Part shown: one piece after another, positions 18,001 through 25,582 of the stretch
Position numbering within the stretch: the stretch's first letter is position 1
Layout: each line of letters opens with the position of its first letter
From: CAYVAP01 sp964343195
GTDB taxonomy: Bacteria > Bacteroidota > Bacteroidia > J057
DNA length: 43,320 nt
Reading direction: 5' to 3'
Assembly: GCA_964343195.1 (NCBI GenBank)
Contig: CAYFIR010000047.1
Coordinates: 1-43,320 of the forward strand
The notes under the pieces: model-generated
The model's database searches: none
What the model saw: the letters and a program-made list of their open reading frames with translations, nothing else
What the model was told of the DNA's origin: nothing
Translations under genes and position numbers: made by a program

Positions 18001-19045
18001 CACTTGCTGCAGGCCAACTCAGCACTACAGAGGTAGGAGTGGTACAGTTGTTATCAAGAGAAGCAGGGGTTGCGGGTTCAGTAGTTGCCGATGCAGAAGG
18101 GACTGTACCATTCGTTTTGTAGTCAATATTGGCTCCGCTATTGGCATAGGGGTAGATTTCAAAAAAATATTGAGTGCCTGGGTCTAGGGTGGTAAAAGAA
18201 AAACTATTGGCACCGCCAACATCCGCCTTATTTCCTTCCCCCTCATTATCCGAAAAGTCAGTGTCGCCAGCAACTGGTGTTCCATCAGCAACAGCGGCAA
18301 AGGTTCCAGCGCCATCACGCGCCACAATCAGGTACCCATCGGCAAGGTCTGCCCCGATGGCATCCGTCCAGGTCAGTTCAATTTCGGTAGCACTATTGGT
18401 AGTTGCGGTAAAACCTGTAACGTGGCTGGTAGGTTCTGGATTAACTACAGCAGAAGGTGTATAAGTCCCAATGGGGAAAGGGGTTACGGCGGTCCCATTG
18501 GTGGTCTCACCAGCCAATGCGTTAGGTGAACTGTAGGTCCAGTCAGTATCAGTAAAGGTCGCGTCTGGGCCTGTACCGTTGACCCGATAAGCCCAACCGT
18601 CCAGATATTCCCAGGACTCTCCAGTTCCATCGGTATTGATGTCCCCAAAAAGATCCACTACGGTACTATTCATGAAAAGCTCGATGGCATCATCGCCATT
18701 AATCGACATAGCTCCGTCTGTATAATCTGGAGCAAATCCAAACCAGTTGGCAAACTGCGTGGCTTCAGATGACACATAAATAAAATCTCCTGCAGTAGCA
18801 GCTACAGCAGGAAAAGTAAATTCTTCTCCGTCTGAGCCTCCACCATTGTTTGCGGAGCCTAGTCCGTAAATGCTTAGGTCAGCGATATTATTTACCACAT
18901 AGAGTTCTACCCCTTTGGGAGTCCCGCCCGTAAGTGGTCCATCATATACTCCAGTAATGATAAGGTCCTGCCCCTGAAGTTGGGTCGCCAGGATTCCCCA
19001 AATCAGGGATGTTAAAAAAATAAGTAGATGTTTACTTTTCATCAT
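15023..19045 (-). CDS. Giant T9SS-exported protein (lamin-tail-like, FN3 and sorting domains)
   Basis: An exported protein of 1340 residues. I start at the tandem ATG-ATG at 19045, which begins the signal peptide (KSKHLLIFLTSLIWG, cut near QGQ). The upstream start at 19114 is unlikely. Domain order in the mature protein: lamin-tail-like beta-sandwich (DLIITGVYDGPLTGG, about the first 165 residues); three fibronectin type III modules with recurrent SATEIELTW-type strands; a GDLAIVAVNANNG... DITDNGWERVN module common in Bacteroidota surface proteins; a WTGAVDDNWFNCQNWD module; right-handed beta-helix-like repeats with SIADGATLDMNGG; then VELIAFTG and a T9SS type A domain (VFPNPTTGMVTF, ending in GQSVRGKLQKQ). 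It is likely a cell-surface adhesin or matrix protein. No enzyme is visible. Confidence 0.82.
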   Translation of the reverse strand: MMKSKHLLIFLTSLIWGILATQLQGQDLIITGVYDGPLTGGTPKGVELYVVNNIADLSIYGLGSANNGGGSDGEEFTFPAVAATAGDFIYVSSEATQFANWFGFAPDYTDGAMSINGDDAIELFMNSTVVDLFGDINTDGTGESWEYLDGWAYRVNGTGPDATFTDTDWTYSSPNALAGETTNGTAVTPFPIGTYTPSAVVNPEPTSHVTGFTATTNSATEIELTWTDAIGADLADGYLIVARDGAGTFAAVADGTPVAGDTDFSDNEGEGNKADVGGANSFSFTTLDPGTQYFFEIYPYANSGANIDYKTNGTVPSASATTEPATPASLDNNCTTPTSVVLSWPAASGNFDGYLLVARQSTNEPAVVNGNIATPGTQTFDTDFSAATVYDGGTDSRVVYRGTATTITISGLTAGLDYTFELYTYLGTQFSGSGANGPTASAIPAILEVQNLLATPENEGAILNWSSLDASCFDDVLVVGKAGSSVTNTPTLMSYSGSNAFGLGDDLGGSEYVIYQGTANQTAVAGLTNGVTYYLKVFVRVGGTWSTGVEVSVVPSDVVNFQQGDLAIVAVNANNGACSGNSGEDVVYFVAFEDIEVGTTFDITDNGWERVNANEFGDTEGILRFTRSGATIPAGTIFSIIFGQNLTETSTANPDWSIGSVSGGLTNVNLNSGGDQFFVMQGGTWNDPAGTHNADYIGKFFFGFNTQATWAADGSTQQSNLHPAVECAHVEPGVGTDYFYYDGPVSATSPSDWFDRFRDNSNWASATGCVDFNSNFTLTAITLNTGVATTATWTGAVDDNWFNCQNWDILRVPGQTVDVIIPTSASTDCVIDHTAAFAENFDYVARCNNIDIQSTDDALVIEATLDALFVYGNLSIADGATLDMNGGLTGGGLQLRGNWTDNSTGGADGFDEGLFSIVLMNGTSAQTISDNSTETFANLAFDNSAGFILQTDVQVATTLTMEEGKVNANSNDLYLVPTATASLLSGTSGDFEDSYFFGGTFSRGVAAGIGYEFPLGSSLDLQLLNLEADGSFDLNGPIDVLTVSFTDNIGSPTYNNNLDGGSGDFYADLLDGGKWGVTPSGPVTAGTYTIDLGLRGSTNTSPGGDYRVMKADLPGDPFELQGTFVFSAQTPQTATAVESGLASFSEFGIGQNVGTTFPVELIAFTGERQGEAVQLDWSTANEYNSDFFIVSRSMDGADFEEIARMDAKGFSQKSSAYQLLDEKPATGLNYYQLQQVDLDGTMYNLGTVAVLMGLGDQLGLQRVFPNPTTGMVTFQFELPADLNATLNLYTPQGQLVSQQSRAGQAGVNVWEVSVEDLSAGFYLYELKANGQSVRGKLQKQ

Positions 19046-19137
19046 GTATAAATTTGCGGTGATCCATGGCCATGCAGAAGCTAGGCCCAATATTGTTGAT
19101 ACTAGATTAGACAAATGGTAAATAAATCCGTCACGTG

Positions 19138-19165
19138 CTGTCTTATTAAGTGTTTATTAAGACAT
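19138..19165. promoter_or_regulatory. Dyad upstream of the giant T9SS gene
   Basis: TGTCTTA/TAAGACA arms flank an A+T-rich core about 95 bases before the chosen start codon. It could be a regulator site or a minor terminator. No regulator can be assigned. Confidence 0.3.
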
Positions 19166-19305
19166 GTAAGATTGACTTCAAGAATAATATAATAACACTG
19201 CAAATATGCAGTATATCATGTTAAGGTTATTTTAATTAACCTTTGACGAATACTAAATTTTTTAATAAAAAAAGTGTTTTTCACGTGGGAGGATCAACCC
19301 AAATC

Positions 19306-21129
19306 CTACTGTTCCCCCAGCGTTCGATCCAGGTTGTAGGCCGCCGAGATAAGTGCCAAATGAGTAAAGGCCTGTGGGTAATTACCCAATGCCTCGCCCT
19401 TGGGTCCGGTTTCTTCCGCGAATAGTCCCAGGTGATTGGCATAGCTCAGCATGTGTTCAAAGATCATCCGACCTTTTTTCAGGTACTCGGAGTTGACCCG
19501 ACCCGCTCGAGTCATGGCCTCCACAAGCCAAAATGTGCAAATATTAAAGGTACCCTCTTCTCCTGCAATCCCATCATCAGACTCTTTGACGTCGTAACGA
19601 TAAATCAGGTCGCCAGACATCAGCCCACCCTCTTCAATTGGGAGCAGGGTTGCGTCAAGGGTACCAATCATCCTGGGATCATTTGCTGCCATGAACAGCA
19701 CCAGTGGCATGGTCAGGTTGGCTGCATCTAGGGTATTACTTCCATATGCCTGCACGAAAGCCTGCCGCTTTTCACTCCAGCCATGGGCCATGATGTCTTC
19801 ATAGATTTCATCGCGGACTGTTAGCCAGCGATCCCTATCGGCTGGAAAAGAGCGTTTTTCAGCCAACCGAAGGGCCCGGTCAATACATACCCAGCACATT
19901 ACCTTACTGTAAACAAAGTGCCGCTGCCCTCCCCGGACCTCCCAGATTCCCTCGTCTTCCTCCTGCCAGTTATCACATACCCAATTGGTTAACTGGCGCA
20001 GATTAGACCAAAAGCTGTAGCTGATGGGAGCTCCATACTTGTTATACAGATAGACGGCATCCATCAATTCTCCATAGATATCGAGTTGTAGCTGACGATA
20101 GGCTCCGTTCCCGATCCGGACCGGGGAGGAATCGCGGTAGCCGTCAAGATGCCCAAGCAGGGTTTCTTTCAGGTCCTTGCGGCCATCGATGCCATACATG
20201 ATCTGTAGGGAACCATCCGGGTTGAGATCAGAAATTCGGGCTTCCACCCACTGCATAAATGCAGCAGCTTCGTCTGTAAACCCGATTCTAAGAAAAGCAT
20301 AAACCGTAAATGCCGCATCCCTGATCCAGGTATAGCGATAGTCCCAATTGCGTTTCCCTCCGATTTCTTCTGGCAGGCTACAGGTAGGTGCTGCTACTAT
20401 CGCTCCTGTTGGCTGGAAGGTCAACAGCTTGAGCGTCAGCGCAGATCGATAAACCATTTCGCGCCAACGGCCCTGGTAGGTACATTTTTTAAGCCAATTG
20501 CGCCAGTAGTGTACGGTATGGTCAAAGGCCTGCTGCCCGGTTTCTCTGGTACAAACCATTCGATGGGCATCTTGGGGCTCATGCAGTCCGAAAGTAAAGA
20601 CCTGCTCATCGCCCCTGGATGTCTGCCAAATGGCTTTAGCCGCCTGGTCATCCCCAACCAGCTCAACGGTGGATTCAAGCCAGAGGGAAGTTTCTTTATG
20701 TTCAAAAACAAAGGACTTCCCCTCCCCTCTTACTGAGTGAGGGTCACGGGCATAGTTCAGCGCTGGCTGACAACTCATTTTCATGGAAACAGTCCCCTTC
20801 ACCCCCCTTACCAGTCTGACGACCTGGGAATAATGAGGCTGCTCTCCATTGGCAACAGGCATGAAATCAATCAACTCTGCTACTCCAGAGTCCGTAAAAA
20901 ATCGGGTCACAAGGACATTGGTGTCCGCCCAGTACACCTGCTTGGAAACGAATTCTCCCTCAGGCTGGACCTGAAAAAATCCTCCTTTGCCTTCATCCAA
21001 TACCCGGGCAAATACACTTGGGGAATCGAAATATGGCAGACAAAGCCAGTCCAGAGAGCCATTCCTGCCGACCAAAGCCGCGGTATGCATGTCTCCGATC
21101 AGGCCATAATGTTCAATGGGTTGATACAT
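19306..21129 (-). CDS. Glycoside hydrolase family 15 (glucoamylase/trehalase type)
   Basis: A 607-residue protein matching bacterial GH15. It has an N-terminal beta-sandwich (opening YQPIEHYGLIGDMHTAALVG) and an alpha/alpha-barrel from about 215. The expected motif NWDYRYTWIRDAAFT is at 261-275, the catalytic acid E397 lies in DEGIWEVRGG, and the catalytic base lies in GEEGTFNICTFW (E524/E525). There is no signal peptide, so it is cytoplasmic. Family members hydrolyse alpha-1,4-glucan ends or trehalose. Bacterial proteins of this single-domain form are often trehalases. It follows the LytTR regulator by 14 bases and is probably the last gene of the operon. Confidence 0.88.
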   Translation of the reverse strand: MYQPIEHYGLIGDMHTAALVGRNGSLDWLCLPYFDSPSVFARVLDEGKGGFFQVQPEGEFVSKQVYWADTNVLVTRFFTDSGVAELIDFMPVANGEQPHYSQVVRLVRGVKGTVSMKMSCQPALNYARDPHSVRGEGKSFVFEHKETSLWLESTVELVGDDQAAKAIWQTSRGDEQVFTFGLHEPQDAHRMVCTRETGQQAFDHTVHYWRNWLKKCTYQGRWREMVYRSALTLKLLTFQPTGAIVAAPTCSLPEEIGGKRNWDYRYTWIRDAAFTVYAFLRIGFTDEAAAFMQWVEARISDLNPDGSLQIMYGIDGRKDLKETLLGHLDGYRDSSPVRIGNGAYRQLQLDIYGELMDAVYLYNKYGAPISYSFWSNLRQLTNWVCDNWQEEDEGIWEVRGGQRHFVYSKVMCWVCIDRALRLAEKRSFPADRDRWLTVRDEIYEDIMAHGWSEKRQAFVQAYGSNTLDAANLTMPLVLFMAANDPRMIGTLDATLLPIEEGGLMSGDLIYRYDVKESDDGIAGEEGTFNICTFWLVEAMTRAGRVNSEYLKKGRMIFEHMLSYANHLGLFAEETGPKGEALGNYPQAFTHLALISAAYNLDRTLGEQ

Positions 21130-21143
21130 CGCCGGACACTCCT

Positions 21144-21857
21144 TTAGTCTTCTTTCCCTTCAACAAACTTGAGAAATGACTCCTTGTATGAGCTGCTAAT
21201 GGGGATCTCCTTATCGTTGATGATCACCCGGTTGTGTTGAATCAGGGTAATGTGGTCCAGTCCGATTATATAGGACTTGTGCACCCGCATAAAGCGATCT
21301 TCGGGCAGTTTCTTGAGCATATTGGTCATGCTCATCAGCGTCAGAATCCGCTGTTTGGGGGTGTGCACTGCGATGTAGTCACGCATCCCCTCGATGAAAA
21401 GGATGTCGGAAAGATTCACCCGAAAGAAACGGGTATCAGACTTGATGAACAGGAAATCCTTACCGTTCTCGGAGCCGGACTCTTCAAGGGCCTCGATGGC
21501 CTGCTTTTGAAGAAGGGCTTTGTTCACAGCCTTATAGAAGCGATCAAACAGCACCGGCTTGAGCAGATAGTCCACCGCGTCCATTTCGTAGCTGTCTACT
21601 GCATATTCACTATAAGCAGTCGTAAAAATGATCAGGGGCCTCTCTGCAAGTGTCTGGATAAACTGCATCCCCGTCAGGTCGGGCATCTGGATATCAAGAA
21701 ATATCAGGTCAACTGACTCTTTGCGCAAAAACTCACTGGCCTCTATGGGATTCTGAAAGCTCTTTAACAGGTCCAGGGAAGGAATTTTATCGGCAAATCT
21801 CTGGATGACTTCCAGAGCCAACGGTTCATCGTCAACGGCAATTGCGCGCAAGGTCAT
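21144..21857 (-). CDS. LytTR-family response regulator
   Basis: A 237-residue two-domain regulator. The receiver domain (1-120) has D9/D10, phospho-acceptor D55 in FLDIQMPD and a K in LLKPVLF. The LytTR DNA-binding domain (about 135-235) contains FFRVNLSDILFIEGMRDY, FMRVHKSYIIGLDHI and ISSSYKESF. It pairs with the kinase encoded just before it: the two coding sequences overlap by four bases (ATGA), so they are translationally coupled. The target genes are unknown. The downstream GH15 gene may be controlled by it or merely cotranscribed. Confidence 0.92.
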   Translation of the reverse strand: MTLRAIAVDDEPLALEVIQRFADKIPSLDLLKSFQNPIEASEFLRKESVDLIFLDIQMPDLTGMQFIQTLAERPLIIFTTAYSEYAVDSYEMDAVDYLLKPVLFDRFYKAVNKALLQKQAIEALEESGSENGKDFLFIKSDTRFFRVNLSDILFIEGMRDYIAVHTPKQRILTLMSMTNMLKKLPEDRFMRVHKSYIIGLDHITLIQHNRVIINDKEIPISSSYKESFLKFVEGKED

Positions 21858-22960
21858 AGCTCGATTCTTAAGTTGATTTCATAGATACCATTTGCATCAT
21901 CAATTTCCAACTTATACCCCTGAGGGTAAAGCATTTCCAGACGCTGCCGGACGTTGGCCAGCCCGATCCCACCAGGAGCACTCTCGCTTTGTTTCCTGCT
22001 TCCCGGATGAATAGGATTTTTAACCTGTAGCTGAAGTTTTTTGTTTAGAGCCGTGATTTGAATGTAGATCAGACTTTCCCGGACCGTACTGATTCCGTGC
22101 TTAAAGGCATTTTCTATAAATGGAATCAGGATCATCGGAGCGATTTCCATCCCGTTAAGTTCCCCCTCCACGATGAACCGGATGTCCACCCGCTCAGACA
22201 GGCGCAACCGCTGGAGGTCGATAAAGTCTTCGATATAGGTCACTTCGCGGAGCAAAGGAACCCGCGAGACATTGGACTCATACAGCATATAGCGCATCAA
22301 CTGTGACAACTTGGCTATCCCCTCAGCGGTGTCTTCATCGTCATTTTTGAATGCCAGTCCGTACAGGCTATTCAACACATTGAATAAAAAATGAGGGTTT
22401 ATCTGATGCTTGAGCGCAGTCAGTTCCGCTTTGAGTTTGGCCTGCTCCAGTTCCTGTTGTCGGCGGCGACTTTTGAACCAGCCGAAGGTAAAGCCATACA
22501 TATTGCCGACCAGCATCAGTCCGGTGGTGACAATCAGGTTGAGTTTGATCCATTCTCCGAATGAAAACCAGGGACGATCATAACCTTTCACCTGATAGAT
22601 GCTACGGGTGTACAGGTAGTCGATCAGCGATTCGCCCAGCAGGAAGACCAGTAGGTACATCACATTAACTCCGATCAGGTAGGCGACGGAACTGTTTTTG
22701 AAGTACTGGGGAAGGGCAAAATGCGCATAGGAATACACCATTAGGGCATTGAGCAGCGTACCATATATGAAGAATGGCAGGGTATCGGCCTCACGAAACA
22801 TGGTCAGGCTAAAGTTCCCCAACCCCAGAGGCCTGGGGGCAAGGATGCCTATCAGCACTGCCCAGATCAGCATATTTCCCAGCAAAAATACCCCCTGCTG
22901 CAAAGCGCTTTGGTCTATGGTAGTTCCCTTCATCACCTGCAAGAAAGGGATTAATTGCAC
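21854..22960 (-). CDS. LytS/YehU-type sensor histidine kinase
   Basis: A 368-residue membrane kinase. There are about five hydrophobic segments in the first 160 residues and a basic linker KSRRRQQELEQ with coiled-coil character. The His_kinase motif is QINPHFLFNVLNSLY (H190). A HATPase domain follows, with MILIPFIENAFKHGI (N box) and GGIGLANVRQRL (G box). No periplasmic sensing domain of recognisable type is visible. The gene starts 58 bases after the end of the universal stress protein gene, in the same direction. An alternative start at residue 10 would shorten the N-terminus. Confidence 0.9.
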   Translation of the reverse strand: MQLIPFLQVMKGTTIDQSALQQGVFLLGNMLIWAVLIGILAPRPLGLGNFSLTMFREADTLPFFIYGTLLNALMVYSYAHFALPQYFKNSSVAYLIGVNVMYLLVFLLGESLIDYLYTRSIYQVKGYDRPWFSFGEWIKLNLIVTTGLMLVGNMYGFTFGWFKSRRRQQELEQAKLKAELTALKHQINPHFLFNVLNSLYGLAFKNDDEDTAEGIAKLSQLMRYMLYESNVSRVPLLREVTYIEDFIDLQRLRLSERVDIRFIVEGELNGMEIAPMILIPFIENAFKHGISTVRESLIYIQITALNKKLQLQVKNPIHPGSRKQSESAPGGIGLANVRQRLEMLYPQGYKLEIDDANGIYEINLRIEL

Positions 22961-23018
22961 TCAGCGGGGGAGTGGTGGTCGAATCAGGAATATCATTGGT
23001 CGATAGAAAATACCCGGC

Positions 23019-23897
23019 TCAGAGAATGAGCAGGGGCAACTCAATATCCTGGCTCAGGATATGGCGTGCCACCCCACCCAAGCGGTGGCCCAGCAACCCG
23101 GGCCGGCTGATCCGTTTGATCACGAGCAGGTCTTTTCCCTTATCCATCGCATGGTCGAGCAGTGTACGTCCTATGTCACTACCCTGGACCAGTTCTACCG
23201 AACCACTGTCCACATTTCGCTGACTCTTCCACAACTCATCGAGGCGATTTTGGGCCTTCTTGCGGATATCGCGCTGTATCGCATCGTCGGCCTGCTCGAT
23301 GAATGGGAAATAGGTCAGTGGCGGCTGAAACACATGCAGGGCATGCCACCTGGCATCCAATTGTTCTGCCAGCAGGGTTACCTTCTCCAAAAACGACCCT
23401 GAGCTACGGGCAAGGTCCAGCCCCACCATGAGAGAATTGATAGCCTGGCTCTGCGAATCTGAAGGAATCAGCAGCATGGGCGTTTCACTTTCGTCGGCAG
23501 CCAGTATTCTCCAGGGCAGGATTCCCGAGCTGCTTATCTCGTTTTTCTTGCCCATTACCAGCCAATCGTACTTTTCACGCCGATTCTGGGCCAGGATTGC
23601 TTCTTCGGTACGGCTCTCTGCCATCACGATTACTTCTAATGCCCCGCTATTCCCCTCTTCCAGGAGAGGAGAATACTTTCCTCGGAGTTCCCTGGCCACC
23701 TTCTTCTTAAGCCTGTCTACCATAGCCCCATCAAACTCAGGGTGAGCCGACAGGAAATCATACCTGATGTTATGAAACAGGGTGATGGCCATGGACTGCT
23801 GTAAATTTCGCTGCAACCCGGCCACATACCTGACAAGTAGTTCATCGGTGGAACTCAGATCCAGGCAAAGCAGTATTTTTTCAATCTTCATTGTCAT
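23019..23897 (-). CDS. Tandem universal stress protein (two UspA domains)
   Basis: A 292-residue cytoplasmic protein with two UspA-like folds. The first is about 3-145 (IEKILLCLDLSSTDELLV, with a following AILAQNRREKYDWLVMGKKNE). The second is about 150-290 (INSLMVGLDLARSSGSFLE, with KGKDLLVIKRISRPGLLGHRLGGVARHIL). The second-domain G-x2-G-x(9)-G(S/T) ATP loop is altered to GLLGHRLGGVARHI, so ATP binding is uncertain. The start region overlaps the end of the BCCT gene by 17 bases (11 if the internal ATG is used), so the two genes are coupled. A regulatory link to the transporter is inferred by analogy with UspA proteins paired with osmolyte transporters such as TeaD. Confidence 0.88.
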   Translation of the reverse strand: MTMKIEKILLCLDLSSTDELLVRYVAGLQRNLQQSMAITLFHNIRYDFLSAHPEFDGAMVDRLKKKVARELRGKYSPLLEEGNSGALEVIVMAESRTEEAILAQNRREKYDWLVMGKKNEISSSGILPWRILAADESETPMLLIPSDSQSQAINSLMVGLDLARSSGSFLEKVTLLAEQLDARWHALHVFQPPLTYFPFIEQADDAIQRDIRKKAQNRLDELWKSQRNVDSGSVELVQGSDIGRTLLDHAMDKGKDLLVIKRISRPGLLGHRLGGVARHILSQDIELPLLIL

Positions 23898-25491
23898 CGG
23901 TTTCCATCAGGGTTTTGAGGTGGCGGGCATACTCTTCTTTTTCCTTCCTATCCGCTAATTCACGCATGTGATTCGATTCCTGCTTGAATGCCTGATACAA
24001 AGAGTATATCACAATCAGCAACAATACTGCAAAAGGCAATCCTGCAGAAATCACCACCGATTGAAGGGCTTTCAGGCCTCCGGCAAACAGCAGGGCCGCC
24101 GCTACTGCTCCTTCCAGCAATGCCCAGAAGATCCGTTGTCCTACCGGCGCATCCAGCTTCCCTCCGGAGGTGATGCTATCTACTACCAGAGAGCCTGAGT
24201 CAGAAGAAGTTACAAAGAAAATGGTCACCAGGACAATGCCTACGAGTGAAGTAACAGACGAAAGGGGAAACTGCTCCAGTAATACAAAAAGCGAGGTAGT
24301 CAGATCCTGATTTACCGCTGAGGAAATGGTATGGTCACCATGAAGCTCCAAATAGAGGGCCGTCCCTCCAAATACGGACATCCATAGAAATATCAACATG
24401 GAGGGAACGAACAGGACTCCCAGGATGAATTCCCGAACTGTTCTTCCTTTTGACACCCGTGCAATAAAAATTCCTACAAACGGCGACCAACTGATCCACC
24501 AGGCCCAGTAGAAGATTGTCCATCCATTTTGCCAGACACCTTCATTAACGGGGTGGTTCTCTGGGGTAACATAGGTTTCGGCCCAGGTTCCGACTTTCAG
24601 AAGAGAATCAAAGTATTGTCCGACGTTTTGGACAAATCCATCCAGCAGATTGGTGGTCGGCCCGATTAACAGCATCGCTACCAGGAAGACCAGCGCCAGC
24701 CGCATATTCAGCACGCTAAGAAATCGGACCCCTTTGTCCAGCCCCAGGATTACAGAGGTCGTCGCCGCCAGGGTAATCAGGATGATCAGGATAATGTGGG
24801 TGGTGGTATTGTTTGGAACACCAAAGAGGAAATCCAGTCCGGCTGCCACCTGTTGTACCCCCAGACCGAGGGTAGTTGCCAGGCCAAAAAGAGTAGAAAC
24901 TACTGCCAAAACGTCGATGGCATTTCCCGGCCACTGGTAGATTTTGTCACCGATCAATGGATGAAATAGCGATCTGACCGTCAGCGGAAGTCCCCGGTTA
25001 AAGGTAAAAAAGGCCAGCGCCAGCCCAATGATCACATAGGGCCCCCAGCCATGAAATCCCCAATGCAGGAAGGTAAACAGCATAGCCTGCTGAGCCTGTT
25101 CGATGGGATTATCCACCGGCATGGGAGGATTGGAAAAGTGAAAAATGGGTTCAGCCACTCCATAAAAGAGCAGTCCGATGCCGATCCCGGCTGAAAAAAG
25201 CATCGAAAACCAGGAGAAAGTGGAGAAGTCGGTTTTGGCATCTTTCCCTCCCAGGCGAATGTTTCCAAATCTGCTGAAGGCAAAAAAAAGCGCAGCAATC
25301 ACGAAAATATTCGTGGACAGGATAAAAAACCACCCAGCGTGATCAGAGGCCCCCTTTTGAAAGGAGGAAAAGGTCTCGATAATCACATCACTAAAAAAAA
25401 ACGACATCCCGATGGTGGTCAGGATGATGAAAGCTGCCGGGTAGAATACCGGTGCGTGGATATCGAAATACTTATTTTTTTGCTCGGGCAT
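23881..25491 (-). CDS. BCCT-family betaine/choline/carnitine-type transporter
   Basis: A membrane transporter of 536 residues, with the start taken at the ATG at 25491 (MPEQKNKYFDIHAPVFYPA); the in-frame ATG at 25524 would add 11 residues. About twelve hydrophobic segments are present. The BCCT signature is WAWWISWSPFVGIFIARVSKGRTVREF region (around residues 330-355), with the tryptophan-rich substrate box intact. Other family words are GFHGWGPYVIIGLALAFF and TSSDSGSLVVDS. It probably imports a quaternary-ammonium osmolyte driven by sodium or proton. The C-terminal tail is charged and cytoplasmic, as in osmosensing members. It is followed in the same unit by the Usp gene. Confidence 0.9.
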   Translation of the reverse strand: MPEQKNKYFDIHAPVFYPAAFIILTTIGMSFFFSDVIIETFSSFQKGASDHAGWFFILSTNIFVIAALFFAFSRFGNIRLGGKDAKTDFSTFSWFSMLFSAGIGIGLLFYGVAEPIFHFSNPPMPVDNPIEQAQQAMLFTFLHWGFHGWGPYVIIGLALAFFTFNRGLPLTVRSLFHPLIGDKIYQWPGNAIDVLAVVSTLFGLATTLGLGVQQVAAGLDFLFGVPNNTTTHIILIILITLAATTSVILGLDKGVRFLSVLNMRLALVFLVAMLLIGPTTNLLDGFVQNVGQYFDSLLKVGTWAETYVTPENHPVNEGVWQNGWTIFYWAWWISWSPFVGIFIARVSKGRTVREFILGVLFVPSMLIFLWMSVFGGTALYLELHGDHTISSAVNQDLTTSLFVLLEQFPLSSVTSLVGIVLVTIFFVTSSDSGSLVVDSITSGGKLDAPVGQRIFWALLEGAVAAALLFAGGLKALQSVVISAGLPFAVLLLIVIYSLYQAFKQESNHMRELADRKEKEEYARHLKTLMETDDNED

Positions 25492-25532
25492 ATGGTTGGG
25501 TCGTTTGGTCGTGCGCCTGGTCAAAGGAAATA

Positions 25533-25568
25533 CCTGAGCCTCACCCCAAATCAGGTGCGAGGCTCAGG
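25533..25568 (-). terminator. Hairpin after susD
   Basis: A stem of ten perfect pairs (CCTGAGCCTC with GAGGCTCAGG) plus ACC/GGT lies 15 bases past the susD stop. The tail on the minus strand is TATTTCCTTTG, so it is a moderately good terminator separating susCD from the BCCT operon. Confidence 0.6.
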
Positions 25569-25582
25569 CTATTTTCACAAAA

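Noticed and set aside
13228..25491. A choline-to-betaine pathway linking the GMC oxidoreductase and the BCCT transporter
   Set aside because: The genes are about 9 kb apart in opposite orientation and separated by an unrelated giant gene. No betaine aldehyde dehydrogenase is seen.
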